Under the pieces are notes generated by a model. The model was not told the origin of the DNA. It did not search any database and saw only the letters and a program-made list of their open reading frames with translations. A program made the translations under genes and the position numbers. Source: CAYXAA01 sp964462985 (GTDB lineage: Bacteria > Pseudomonadota > Alphaproteobacteria > Rhizobiales > Stappiaceae). From it: a stretch of 64,000 nt of DNA. The stretch's first letter is position 1. Each line of letters opens with the position of its first letter. Shown piece after piece: positions 42,412 to 51,098 of the stretch. The stretch covers positions 1 through 64,000 of the forward strand of contig CAYXAA010000023.1 in NCBI GenBank assembly GCA_964462985.1, written 5' to 3'.

Positions 42412-43593
42412 GTGAATAAGCCAGTTGCACGCCTCAGGAAGCACCACCGGGTCGAGAATCGGCCACCCTTCGACTGCATTGCTCTGGTCCTGCAGGGAGG
42501 CGGCGCGCTCGGTGCCTATCAGGCCGGCGTCTACGAGGCGTTGAGCGAGGCCAACCTTCACCCCGATTGGATTGCGGGCATCTCAATTGGCGCGATCAAC
42601 GCCGCAATCATCGCCGGTAACCCGCCTGCGGAGCGGGTCGGCAAGCTGAAGACCTTCTGGGAAACGGTTTCCAACCGTCCTTACATGGCGCCTTTCGTCG
42701 ACCATTGGCGGACTTTGATTCGCGGCGATGCTACCCACGCGACGTTCAATCAGATAAGCGCCAATATGGCGCTGATGACCGGCGCCGCAGGCTTCTTTTC
42801 GCCGCGCTGGCCAGGCCCTCTATTCGAGCAGCCCGGATCCCCGGCTGCGACAAGCTTCTATGATACCGCCGCTTTGAAGAGTACATTGGAATCTCTGGTT
42901 GATTTCGACCGCATCAACAACGATGGGCTGCGGCTTGCGCTCGGCGCGGTCAACGTACGCACCGGCAATTTCACGTATTTTGACACGACGACACACGTGA
43001 TCCGGCCCGAACACGTCATGGCAAGCGGCGCCCTGCCACCCGGTTTTCCGGCGGTCGAGATCGAGGGCGAGTATTACTGGGATGGCGGCTTGGTGTCGAA
43101 CACGCCGTTGCAATGGGTGGTGCGCGACAGCGGCACACGCCAGAACACGCTGGCCTTCCAGGTCGACCTTTGGAGCGCGAAGGGCGAACTCCCGCGCGAC
43201 CTGAACGAGGTCTCGGTACGTCAGAAGGAAATCCAGTTCTCAAGTCGGACGCGCGCCAACACCGACCATTTCAAATACATGCAGCGGTTGCACGCCGCAC
43301 TCGCCGGACTGCTGGAAAAGCTGCCCAGGGAGCTCGCCGAGAGCGAGGAAGCCAAAATCCTCAGACAGGCAGCCGACCGCAATGTCTACAACATTGTCCA
43401 TCTGATCTACCGCTCGAAGCACTACGAGGGTCACTCGAAGGATTACGAGTTCTCACGCATCAGCATGGAGGAGCACTGGAAGGCCGGTTATATCGACGCC
43501 GTCCGGACGCTGCGCCATTCAGACATATTCGAGCCGCCGAGCATCGAGCAGGGGGTAAAGACCTTCGACCTCGCGGAAGACGGCTCCGACTAG
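42412..43593 (+). CDS. patatin-like phospholipase family protein (DUF3734 type)
   Basis: Patatin-fold lipid acyl hydrolase. The GTG at 42412 has AGGAGG six bases upstream and gives 393 residues; starting earlier adds unconserved residues. The oxyanion hole GGGALGAYQAG (about 29-39), nucleophile Ser58 in GISIG and catalytic Asp in YYWDGGLVSN (about 222) form the expected Ser-Asp dyad. The C-terminal 100 residues (after RQKEIQFSSRTRANTD) match the DUF3734 tail of rhizobial members. The order patatin - acetoacetate decarboxylase - 3-hydroxybutyrate dehydrogenase is a recurring set and suggests a role in hydroxybutyrate/PHB turnover. Substrate is not established. Confidence 0.88.
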   Translation: MNKPVARLRKHHRVENRPPFDCIALVLQGGGALGAYQAGVYEALSEANLHPDWIAGISIGAINAAIIAGNPPAERVGKLKTFWETVSNRPYMAPFVDHWRTLIRGDATHATFNQISANMALMTGAAGFFSPRWPGPLFEQPGSPAATSFYDTAALKSTLESLVDFDRINNDGLRLALGAVNVRTGNFTYFDTTTHVIRPEHVMASGALPPGFPAVEIEGEYYWDGGLVSNTPLQWVVRDSGTRQNTLAFQVDLWSAKGELPRDLNEVSVRQKEIQFSSRTRANTDHFKYMQRLHAALAGLLEKLPRELAESEEAKILRQAADRNVYNIVHLIYRSKHYEGHSKDYEFSRISMEEHWKAGYIDAVRTLRHSDIFEPPSIEQGVKTFDLAEDGSD

Positions 43594-43627
43594 TCGACTG
43601 ATCCCGACACTGACGAGAGGGCTGGCG

Positions 43628-44365
43628 ATGAAGCTGGAAGACGTGCGCAAGAATGCCTTCACGATGCCGTTGACGAGCCCAGCCTATCCGCCGGGGCCGT
43701 ACCGATTCATCGATCGGGAGTTCTTCGTCATCACCTATCGGACCGATCCCGATCGGCTGCGCGCAGTGGTTCCCGAACCGCTCGAAGTGGTCGATCCAGT
43801 TGTGAAGTACGAGTTCATCCGCATGCCGGATTCGACCGGTTTCGGCGACTACACCGAGACCGGTCAGGTCATTCCGGTCTCGTTTCAGGGGCGCAAGGGC
43901 AACTACACCCACTGCATGTTTCTCAACGACCATCCGCCGATCGCCGGCGGACGCGAGCTTTGGGGCTTTCCCAAGAAGCTGGCCTCGCCAACGCTGAAGG
44001 CCGAGATCGACACGCTGGTCGGCACGCTGGACTATGGCCCGGTGCGGGTGGCGACCGGCACGATGGGCTACAAGCACAAGGAAGCCAATCTCGACGCAGT
44101 CAGGACCTCGCTCGCCGCGCCGAACTTCCTGCTAAAGATCATTCCTCATGTCGACGGCACCCCCCGCATCTGCGAGATCGTCGAATATGCGCTCGAGGAC
44201 GTTGTCCTCAAGGGCGCCTGGACTGGGCCGGCGGCGCTGACGCTGACGCCCCATGCCTTGGCTCCGGTGGCGGAGCTTCCAGTGCTTGAGGTGCTGTCGG
44301 CCCTGCATCTGAAGGCCGACCTGACGCTGGGCCTTGGTAAGGTCGTCTACGACTACCTGGCCTGA
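43628..44365 (+). CDS. adc: acetoacetate decarboxylase
   Basis: Adc converts acetoacetate to acetone and CO2. The 245-residue protein has the family active site ELWGFPKKLASP with the Schiff-base Lys pair at residues 116-117; the first corresponds to the nucleophile and the second to the pKa-perturbing Lys of the clostridial enzyme. Arg and Glu substrate residues lie in FIDREFFVITYRTDPD and VKYEFIRMPDS. It is the middle gene of the patatin-adc-bdh operon, 34 bp after patatin. Some family members use other substrates, so true acetoacetate decarboxylation is likely but unproven. Confidence 0.9.
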   Translation: MKLEDVRKNAFTMPLTSPAYPPGPYRFIDREFFVITYRTDPDRLRAVVPEPLEVVDPVVKYEFIRMPDSTGFGDYTETGQVIPVSFQGRKGNYTHCMFLNDHPPIAGGRELWGFPKKLASPTLKAEIDTLVGTLDYGPVRVATGTMGYKHKEANLDAVRTSLAAPNFLLKIIPHVDGTPRICEIVEYALEDVVLKGAWTGPAALTLTPHALAPVAELPVLEVLSALHLKADLTLGLGKVVYDYLA

Positions 44366-44445
44366 CGCAATCCGGCCGGTGGCGCCGAACGCGCCGCCCG
44401 TTCCTGTCCCAATGGCCGCGCGCTGCGGCCGAATTCGGAGGTGCA

Positions 44446-45231
44446 ATGATGCTTGCCAACAAGACCGCCCTTGTCACTGGGTCCACGTCGGGCATCGGCC
44501 TCGGCATGGCGCGGATCTTTGCCGAGAACGGCGCCAACGTCGTCATCAACGGCTTCGGGGACATGGCGGAAATCGAGAAGGTGCGCGCCAGCATTGAATC
44601 CGAGTTCGGGGTGACGTGCGTCTATTCTGGCGCCGACATGACCAAGCCAGACGAGATCACCGGGATGATTGCCGACGCGGAGAAGACCTTTGGTGCGGTC
44701 GATATTCTGGTCAACAACGCCGGCATCCAATTCGTCGCCCCGATAGACGAATTTCCGGTGGCAAAATGGGACGCGATCATCGCGATCAACCTTTCCTCGG
44801 CATTCCACACCATCCGCGCCGCATTGCCAGGAATGAAGAAGAAGGGATGGGGCCGTATCATCAACACCGCTTCGGCGCACGCCCTCGTCGCCTCGCCGTT
44901 CAAGTCCGCCTATGTGGCCGCCAAGCACGGCATCGCTGGGCTGACCAAGACTGTGGCGCTGGAGGTGGCACAGCAGAAGATCACGGTGAATGCGATCTGC
45001 CCCGGCTATGTTTGGACACCGCTGGTCGAGAAGCAGATCCCGGACACGATGAAGGCGCGCAACATGAGCGAAGAGCAGGTCAAGCGTGACGTGCTGCTCG
45101 CTGCACAGCCGACCAAAGAATTCGTCACGGTAGAGCAGGTTGCGGCGCTTGCGCTGTTCCTGACCAGCGATGCAGCCGCCTCCATCACCGGGTCGATCCT
45201 TCCGATCGACGGTGGCTGGACGGCCGAATAG
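44446..45231 (+). CDS. bdhA: 3-hydroxybutyrate dehydrogenase
   Basis: This SDR enzyme interconverts (R)-3-hydroxybutyrate and acetoacetate with NAD+. The 261-residue protein has the Rossmann motif TGSTSGIGLGMA, NNAGIQ, the catalytic Ser in NTASAHALVASP, and YVAAKHG (Tyr-x3-Lys), plus the family's TPLVEKQIPD and the C-terminal DGGWTAE. The start follows a GGAGGTGCA-type site. Together with adc it would channel storage-polymer-derived hydroxybutyrate. Closest relatives by pattern are rhizobial bdhA. Confidence 0.94.
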   Translation: MMLANKTALVTGSTSGIGLGMARIFAENGANVVINGFGDMAEIEKVRASIESEFGVTCVYSGADMTKPDEITGMIADAEKTFGAVDILVNNAGIQFVAPIDEFPVAKWDAIIAINLSSAFHTIRAALPGMKKKGWGRIINTASAHALVASPFKSAYVAAKHGIAGLTKTVALEVAQQKITVNAICPGYVWTPLVEKQIPDTMKARNMSEEQVKRDVLLAAQPTKEFVTVEQVAALALFLTSDAAASITGSILPIDGGWTAE

Positions 45232-45329
45232 AACACCAACTGTCCTGACTGGCCGCAAGCGGCGGGCGAGGTCGACGGCGCTGGCCTGGAATTGACAGCG
45301 GCCGACAGGTCGCTCGCACTGACACTGCA

Positions 45330-45368
45330 TTGACGTTCTCTCAAATATGAGAGATATTCTCTCGTATG
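45330..45368 (+). promoter_or_regulatory. promoter with three overlapping palindromic half-sites on the XRE-cupin gene
   Basis: TTGACG (45330-45335) and a GATATT or TATTCT -10 box (45353-45360) place transcription at or next to the ATG at 45366, so the mRNA is probably leaderless. TCTCTCA-AATA-TGAGAGA (45337-45354) is perfect, and its right arm forms a second perfect repeat with TCTCTC (GAGAGA-TAT-TCTCTC, 45349-45363). This array of alternating sites is where the encoded regulator would bind. Confidence 0.65.
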
Positions 45369-45938
45369 GAAAATCTCGACTCTGGTACCGCAGCTTTAGA
45401 TCGTCGGATCGCCAAGCGGCTCCGTGCACTGCGGCTCGAGCGTGGCTGGTCCCTCGATGAGCTCGCAGCCCGCAGCAGTGTCAGCCGCGCCACTCTGTCG
45501 CGGCTGGAAAATTCGGAGGTGAGTCCCACGGCAAGCGTGCTTGGCAAGCTGTGCGCAGCTTTCGGACTGACGCTGTCGCGCCTGATACATCTTGTCGAAG
45601 AGGAGTTTCCGCCGCTGGTACGCGCCGATGAGCAACCGGTGTGGCAGGATCCGGAGACTGGCTTCCAGCGCCGCTTGGTGTCGCCCCCGAACCGGGCATT
45701 GGCCGGCGAGGTGCTCGACTGCACACTGCCGTCCGGCGTTCGCGTGTCTTACGAAAACCCGCCGCACGAAGGTCTGGAACATCATTTGTTGATGATCGAG
45801 GGCGCATTGCACCTCACCGTAGGCGGGCACACCCACGCACTGCGGCCGGGCGATTGCTTGCGTTACCGGCTTCACGGCGCCAGTGCGTTTGAAACACCGA
45901 AGAACTGCGGCGCCCGGTATTTCCTCTTCATGGTCTGA
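45366..45938 (+). CDS. XRE-type HTH regulator with C-terminal cupin domain
   Basis: The 190-residue protein has an XRE helix-turn-helix at about residues 12-66 (RIAKRLRALRLERGWSLDELAARSSVSRATLSRLE) and a cupin beta-barrel at about 110-185 (LPSGVRVSYENPPHEGLEHHLLMIEGALHLTVGG, then LRPGDCLRYRLHG). Such regulators sense small metabolites and often control an adjacent gene; here the GNAT gene starts eight bases after it. The overlapping palindromes right before its ATG indicate autoregulation. It could also act on the bdh operon ending 134 bp upstream. Confidence 0.9.
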   Translation: MENLDSGTAALDRRIAKRLRALRLERGWSLDELAARSSVSRATLSRLENSEVSPTASVLGKLCAAFGLTLSRLIHLVEEEFPPLVRADEQPVWQDPETGFQRRLVSPPNRALAGEVLDCTLPSGVRVSYENPPHEGLEHHLLMIEGALHLTVGGHTHALRPGDCLRYRLHGASAFETPKNCGARYFLFMV

Positions 45939-45946
45939 GGTGGTGC

Positions 45947-46486
45947 ATGATTGAAGACGAAGGGACGATCATATCACCGCTCTCGGCGGACGCTGCCGCC
46001 CGCCGCATCGAAGATCTCGCCTCACTGCTGCAAGCCTGCGTTCTCGACGGCGCCAGCGTCAACTTCGTGCTGCCGTTCTCCATCGATGACAGCAAGGCGT
46101 TCTGGTCGCGGAAGGTGTTTCCGGCTCTTCGAGCAGGTGGACTGGTGCTGCTCGTTGCCGAGTACAGGGGCCGTATTGTCGGCTCGGTCCAGCTTGACCA
46201 TGATACGCCGCCGAACCAGCCGCACCGGGCGGAGGTGCGCAAGCTCCTGGTTCACCCCGCGTTCCGTCGCCGGGGGATTGCCAGGGCGCTGATGGGCGAC
46301 GTCGAACGCCGAGCCCGTACACTCGGTCGCAACCTGCTGACGCTCGACACCCGCACGGGCGATAAGGCTGAACCGCTCTACGCCTCGCTCGGGTACGAAA
46401 CGGCGGGCATTATTCCCGGCTATTGCATCGACACGGTCGACCAGACTCGGTTTGACCCAACGACGATCATGTACAAGGCGCTGTAG
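45947..46486 (+). CDS. GNAT family N-acetyltransferase
   Basis: The 179-residue protein has a GNAT fold. The acetyl-CoA-binding motif is AEVRKLLVHPAFRRRGIARALM (about residues 95-116) with the R-x-x-G-x-A pattern, and the C-terminal LYASLGYETAGIIPGYCID fits the last beta strands. Substrate unknown. It lies eight bases after the XRE-cupin gene, so the two probably form an operon in which the regulator controls it; this resembles regulator/acetyltransferase pairs for amines or antibiotics. Converges with dnaE2 across 87 bp. Confidence 0.88.
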   Translation: MIEDEGTIISPLSADAAARRIEDLASLLQACVLDGASVNFVLPFSIDDSKAFWSRKVFPALRAGGLVLLVAEYRGRIVGSVQLDHDTPPNQPHRAEVRKLLVHPAFRRRGIARALMGDVERRARTLGRNLLTLDTRTGDKAEPLYASLGYETAGIIPGYCIDTVDQTRFDPTTIMYKAL

Positions 46487-46573
46487 GGCAAGCTCCAGCG
46501 GGGGCGGATAGGAGATTTATGCCCGGGCAATGGCAGCGCGTTGCCATGTGCTGAGCTGAAAAACAAATCCTTT

Positions 46574-49500
46574 TCATTGGAAATTCCGCCCCTTGGGCAA
46601 CACGCGGGCCATTTCCTGGAGCGTGCCGGCTTCTGCTGCCCGCAATTCTGGGATGGCTCCGACCATCCGGTCAAGATCGCGCGGCGGCGTCGGCCGCCGG
46701 CGGGAATCGAAATCCGGTCTGCGGGCCTCGTCGGTTCGCGCCGACGACATGGCAGGGAGCGTCCGTTCTGGAAGGGTGGCCAGCAGCGGCGTCACGTCCT
46801 CAAGCGTGTCGGCGACGATGTGAATGACGCCCGACTCGGACTGGACCTTGCCGCTCACCCGGACAAAGCGCGAGCCGAGCACGAGGGCGCGAAAGCGCTC
46901 GAACACCCTGGGCCAGACCACGATGTTGGCGATGCCGGTCTCGTCCTCCAGCGTCATGAAGATGACACCGCTCGCCGTTCCCGGGCGCTGGCGTACCAGC
47001 ACCAGTCCGGCGACGCTGACCCGGCGACCGTTCTCCGTCGTCTTGAGTCCGACGCAGGGCAGGATGCGCCGGGTCGTCAGGTTCGGCCGGACAAAGGCGA
47101 CCGGATGGGCCTTCAACGACAGCGACAGCATGCTGTAATCGGCGATCACATGCTCGCCCGGCGGCATCGGCGGCAGGCCGGCGTCGGGCTCGCGGCGGGC
47201 GGCACGGCGACCGGCGGCCGAAAACAACGGCAACCGGTCGGCCTCAGCTTCAAGCGCCTGAGCCGCCCACAGCGCCGCGCGGCGGTCCAGGCCGAGGGAG
47301 CGAAAGGCATCGGCCTCTGCAAGCCTTTCGATCGTCGACCGCGACAGCCTAGCCCGCAGCCACAGGTCACGCACAGAATCGTAGCCGCTGCCCCGACATG
47401 CGACAAGCCGCCTCATCTCTTCCTCACGGAGCCCCTTCACCTGACGGAAGCCGAGACGAACGGCCTTGTCCGAGCGCACCGTACCCTCCATCGACGCATG
47501 ATCGGGATGCAGGTGGTCGGCGGCGCGCCAACCCGGCTCCAGCACCGCCTCCCAGAACGACAGATTAATATCGACCTCACGAACGTCGACGCCGTGCTCG
47601 CGGGCGTCACGCACGAGTTGCGCCGGGGCATAAAAGCCGAGCGGCTGGGCATTTAGAAGCGCGGCACAGAACACGTCCGGATAGCGTGCCTTGATCCAGG
47701 CCGAAGCATAGACCAGCAACGCGAAGCTCGCGGCGTGACTCTCGGGAAAGCCGTATTCGCCGAAGCCTTCGATCTGGCGGAAGCAGCGCTCGGCATATTC
47801 GGCCTCATAACCGTTGGCGATCATCCCCTCTATCATTTTCCTTTGAAAGGTACTGATGGTCCCCACGCGACGGAAAGTGGCCATGGCACGGCGCAGCCGG
47901 TCAGCCTCCTCCGGCTCGAAACCGGCGGCGACGATCGCGATCCGCATCGCCTGTTCCTGGAACAGCGGCACGCCGAGCGTCTTGCCAAGCACGGCCTCGA
48001 GTTCGGGTTTGGGATAGGAGACGTGCTCGATGCCCTGGCGGCGGCGCAGATAGGGGTGGACCATGTCGCCCTGGATCGGCCCGGGACGTACGATCGCCAC
48101 CTCGATCACCAGGTCATAGAACGTCTCCGGCTTTAGCCGCGGCAGCATCGTCATCTGCGCCCGGCTTTCGACCTGAAAAACGCCGAGGGAATCGGCGCGG
48201 CTCAACATGTCGTAGACGTCCTTTTCCTCCTGCGGGATGGTGGCGAGCGTATAGTCGAGGCCATAGTCCGCCTTGAGCATGTCGAGCGCCTTCTTCAGCG
48301 CCGTCAGCATGCCGAGCGCCAGGACATCGATCTTCAGCATGCCGAGCGAATCGAGATCGTCCTTGTCCCATTCGATCACGGTGCGGTCGGGCATGGCGGC
48401 GTTCTGGATCGGCACGCATTCGTCGAGCCGGCCACGGGTGATGACGAAGCCGCCGACATGCTGCGATAGATGGCGCGGGAAACCGATGATATCGCGGGCG
48501 AGCTTCATGACCAGGCGCAGCCGGCCATCCGAGGGATCAAGCCCGATCTCGCGGAATGCACTCTCGCCCACCCCCTCTGATGACCAACCCCAGACGGTGG
48601 CGGCGAGCCGGCCGACCACATCCCGGCTGAGGCCGAACACCTTGCCGACCTCGCGGATCGCCGAGCGCGAGCGATAGGTGATGACGGTCGCGGCCAGCCC
48701 GGCGCGTTCACGGCCGTATTTGCCATAGATGTACTGGATCACCTCCTCGCGGCGGGCATGCTCGAAATCCACGTCAATGTCGGGCGGCTCACCGCGATCC
48801 TCCGAGACGAAGCGCTCGAACAGGAGATCGCAGAGGGCCGGGTTAACCTCGGTGATCTGCAAGCAGAAGCAGACCGCGGAGTTGGCGGCCGAGCCGCGAC
48901 CCTGACACAGGATGCCCCTGGACCGGGCGAATTCCATGATGTCGTAGACCGTCAGAAAGTACGGCGCATATTTAAGCCTTGCGATCAGTGCCAGTTCGTG
49001 GGCGACGGCCTCGCGCACCTTTTGCGGCGCCCCTTCGGGATAGCGGAAGGCAAGACCTTTGTAGGTGAGCTCTTCAAGTTCCTCCTGCGGGTCGCGCCCA
49101 GAGCCACTTGGCGTCTCGGGATAGTCGTAGCGTAGTTCGTCGAGGGAAAAGGTGATCTCGGAGAGTACCTTGACGCTCTCGTCAAGCGCCTGCGGGTGGG
49201 CTGCGAACAGTTTGGCCATCGCCGCACCGTCCTTGAGATGGCGCTCGGCGTTAGCCTCGAGCCGGCGGCCGGCGCCCTCCAGCGTCTCATGCAGACGGAT
49301 CGCGGTCAGGACGTCGGCGAGCGGCCGGCGTTCAGCGACATGATAGAGGACATCATTGGTCGCCAGCAGCGGCACGCCGGCGCACTCGGCGATCTTTGCC
49401 AACCTGTCGAGCCGGCGCCGGTCGGCCGGGCCGAGGGAGAGCGCGGCGGCGAGCCGGACAGCCGCGCCGAAGGTATCGGTGAGACGGGAGAGCACAGCCG

Positions 49501-49903
49501 GCAGCCGGCCGTCCTCGCTGGGGGCGCCAAGCGGTGCCAGGACCATGCCCTCGCCCCAAGCGAGCAGATCGTCCAGCGCGAGCAGGCATTTGCCCTTGGC
49601 GGCGCGGCGGTTGCCGATGGTCAGAAGCCGCGTCAGCCGGCCGAAGGCGGTGCGGTCACGCGGCCAGGCGAGTACGTCGGGCGTGCCATCCTCAAAGCAG
49701 AGCCGGCAGCCGGTGACAAACCTGATGCCGAATTCCTTCGCCGCCACATGGGCGCGAACCACCCCGGCCACGGAGTTGCGGTCGCAGACCCCGATTCCGG
49801 CGAGTCTGAGCGCTGCTGCCTGCCCGACCAGCTCTTCCGGGTGCGAAGCGCCGCGCAGGAAGGAGAAGTTCGTCGTGACTGCAAGTTCGGCAAATTTGTT
49901 CAT
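46574..49903 (-). CDS. dnaE2: error-prone DNA polymerase III alpha subunit DnaE2
   Basis: DnaE2 is the catalytic polymerase of the SOS mutasome, which usually works with ImuA and ImuB in damage-induced mutagenesis. The 1109-residue length is that of DnaE2, against about 1160 for replicative DnaE. It begins with a PHP domain (FAELAVTTNFSFLRGASHPEEL), then RGSAANSAVCFCLQITEVNP and the metal aspartates in DIDVDFEHARREEV, the fingers region (GKTLGVPLFQEQAMRIAI), and the C-terminal OB domain (VAGLVLVRQRPGTASGVIFMTLEDETG). A perfect alphaproteobacterial LexA box lies on its start codon. Here it stands without adjacent imuA/imuB; upstream is the ATP-grasp gene. Confidence 0.96.
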   Translation of the reverse strand: MNKFAELAVTTNFSFLRGASHPEELVGQAAALRLAGIGVCDRNSVAGVVRAHVAAKEFGIRFVTGCRLCFEDGTPDVLAWPRDRTAFGRLTRLLTIGNRRAAKGKCLLALDDLLAWGEGMVLAPLGAPSEDGRLPAVLSRLTDTFGAAVRLAAALSLGPADRRRLDRLAKIAECAGVPLLATNDVLYHVAERRPLADVLTAIRLHETLEGAGRRLEANAERHLKDGAAMAKLFAAHPQALDESVKVLSEITFSLDELRYDYPETPSGSGRDPQEELEELTYKGLAFRYPEGAPQKVREAVAHELALIARLKYAPYFLTVYDIMEFARSRGILCQGRGSAANSAVCFCLQITEVNPALCDLLFERFVSEDRGEPPDIDVDFEHARREEVIQYIYGKYGRERAGLAATVITYRSRSAIREVGKVFGLSRDVVGRLAATVWGWSSEGVGESAFREIGLDPSDGRLRLVMKLARDIIGFPRHLSQHVGGFVITRGRLDECVPIQNAAMPDRTVIEWDKDDLDSLGMLKIDVLALGMLTALKKALDMLKADYGLDYTLATIPQEEKDVYDMLSRADSLGVFQVESRAQMTMLPRLKPETFYDLVIEVAIVRPGPIQGDMVHPYLRRRQGIEHVSYPKPELEAVLGKTLGVPLFQEQAMRIAIVAAGFEPEEADRLRRAMATFRRVGTISTFQRKMIEGMIANGYEAEYAERCFRQIEGFGEYGFPESHAASFALLVYASAWIKARYPDVFCAALLNAQPLGFYAPAQLVRDAREHGVDVREVDINLSFWEAVLEPGWRAADHLHPDHASMEGTVRSDKAVRLGFRQVKGLREEEMRRLVACRGSGYDSVRDLWLRARLSRSTIERLAEADAFRSLGLDRRAALWAAQALEAEADRLPLFSAAGRRAARREPDAGLPPMPPGEHVIADYSMLSLSLKAHPVAFVRPNLTTRRILPCVGLKTTENGRRVSVAGLVLVRQRPGTASGVIFMTLEDETGIANIVVWPRVFERFRALVLGSRFVRVSGKVQSESGVIHIVADTLEDVTPLLATLPERTLPAMSSARTDEARRPDFDSRRRPTPPRDLDRMVGAIPELRAAEAGTLQEMARVLPKGRNFQ

Positions 49904-49912
49904 GATATGTTC
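49898..49912 (-). promoter_or_regulatory. LexA (SOS) box overlapping the dnaE2 start codon
   Basis: GTTC-ATGATAT-GTTC (minus strand GAAC-N7-GAAC) is the exact alphaproteobacterial LexA consensus. It covers the ATG at 49903 and abuts TATAGA, a plausible -10. LexA bound here would block both transcription and initiation of dnaE2. Confidence 0.85.
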
Positions 49913-49999
49913 TATAGCGAAGAACGGGCGCTGAGGCGAGTCCGGGGCCCTTCGGGACGGTGGAACAGCCGATGAGCATGTTCCGGCGTCGTCGTTCCG

Positions 50000-51022
50000 C
50001 TACCGCAGGATTGCGTCGAGCAGAGCGCGGTAGATTCGCTCGACCGTCTCGGCTTGGGCCGGGCCGAGGCGGTGGAAATAGGATAGGCCTGGCCCCGCGT
50101 TGACCTCGAGCACATAAGCCGAGCCAGCCTCGGCCTCTGGATCAGCCACCAGAAGGTCCACCCCGGCAAAACGCAGACCGACGGCCTTCGCCGCGGCGAC
50201 AGCCATGTTCCGTACCCGTTCAGCGACCGTTGCTGTGATTTCCTCGGCACTGCCGCCAGTCGACAGGTTGGCATTGGCAATGAGCCGCACCGATCGGCCC
50301 ACGGGCGGCACATAGTCGAGTGTAAGACCGTTGGCATCCAGATGAGTGGCGATCCGGGGATCGTCGAGCGAGATGCGCCCGCCCTTGCCACGCTCGGTGA
50401 AAGCGGCGATCGCCGCTGTACCCAGTTCCCGGACACTCCGCCGGCCGTCGCCGACAACCTGGAACGGCGTACGCCGGAAAGCGGCAAGCACACGACCGGC
50501 AAGCACGACGAGGCGCAGATCCTCCCCAGGCACCGCGCGCTGGACGAGGACGCGGTCGTTGAGGGCAAAAAGAGTCTCCAGCGCCGCATCAAGCGTCCGG
50601 CCGTCACCGACCTTGGTGACCCCTTCGCCCTCCGAGCCTTCGTTTGGCTTGACGTAGAGCGGAAAGCCCACCCGTTCGGCGAAGTGCTGCGCCGCATCCG
50701 CCCCGGAGAGCCGGTCGGCGATAGCGGAATTCTTCAGCACCATGGCCGCAATCCGGCGCGGAGCATGGACCAGCACGCTCTCCGGGACCGGAAGCCCAGC
50801 CATCGCCAGAAATCGGCTGGCATAGTCCTTGTCGCGAGCGAGCCCCGCCGCCCCCGCACCGTTGATGTCGAAACTGGTGCCCTTGAAGAAATGGCGCTGG
50901 CCGTCCGGACGCTCGATAAACCCGGCGTAACCATAGTCCGGCTCGACTTGGAGTCGCGCACCACGCTCGCGGCACAGCCGGTCCAGGATCTCCACCCAGA
51001 TCGGCGGAACGGCAGATCCCAT
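50000..51022 (-). CDS. ATP-grasp domain protein, cyanophycin-synthetase-like, function unknown
   Basis: The ATG at 51022 has a GGGGGG ribosome-like site and gives 340 residues. The ATP-grasp fold is visible: GFPLYVKPNEGSEGEGVTKV, with the Lys/Gly-rich ATP lid, RVLVQRAVPGEDLRLVVLAG, VVGDGRRSVREL (the large-loop region typical of cyanophycin synthetase and glutathione/RimK-like ligases), and the metal site in FAGVDLLVADPEA and YVLEVNAGPGLSYFHRL. It lacks the Mur-ligase half of cyanophycin synthetase. Such enzymes join a carboxylate to an amine using ATP, so a peptide or amino acid conjugate is expected. Substrate is unknown and the neighbours (lolA, dnaE2) do not tell. Confidence 0.82.
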   Translation of the reverse strand: MGSAVPPIWVEILDRLCRERGARLQVEPDYGYAGFIERPDGQRHFFKGTSFDINGAGAAGLARDKDYASRFLAMAGLPVPESVLVHAPRRIAAMVLKNSAIADRLSGADAAQHFAERVGFPLYVKPNEGSEGEGVTKVGDGRTLDAALETLFALNDRVLVQRAVPGEDLRLVVLAGRVLAAFRRTPFQVVGDGRRSVRELGTAAIAAFTERGKGGRISLDDPRIATHLDANGLTLDYVPPVGRSVRLIANANLSTGGSAEEITATVAERVRNMAVAAAKAVGLRFAGVDLLVADPEAEAGSAYVLEVNAGPGLSYFHRLGPAQAETVERIYRALLDAILR

Positions 51023-51098
51023 GACCCCCCCCGGAGACGGCGAACTCCTGATCACGCTTGATCGAAGGGGCGTCGACTGGCCCCACCGACACTCGCGG

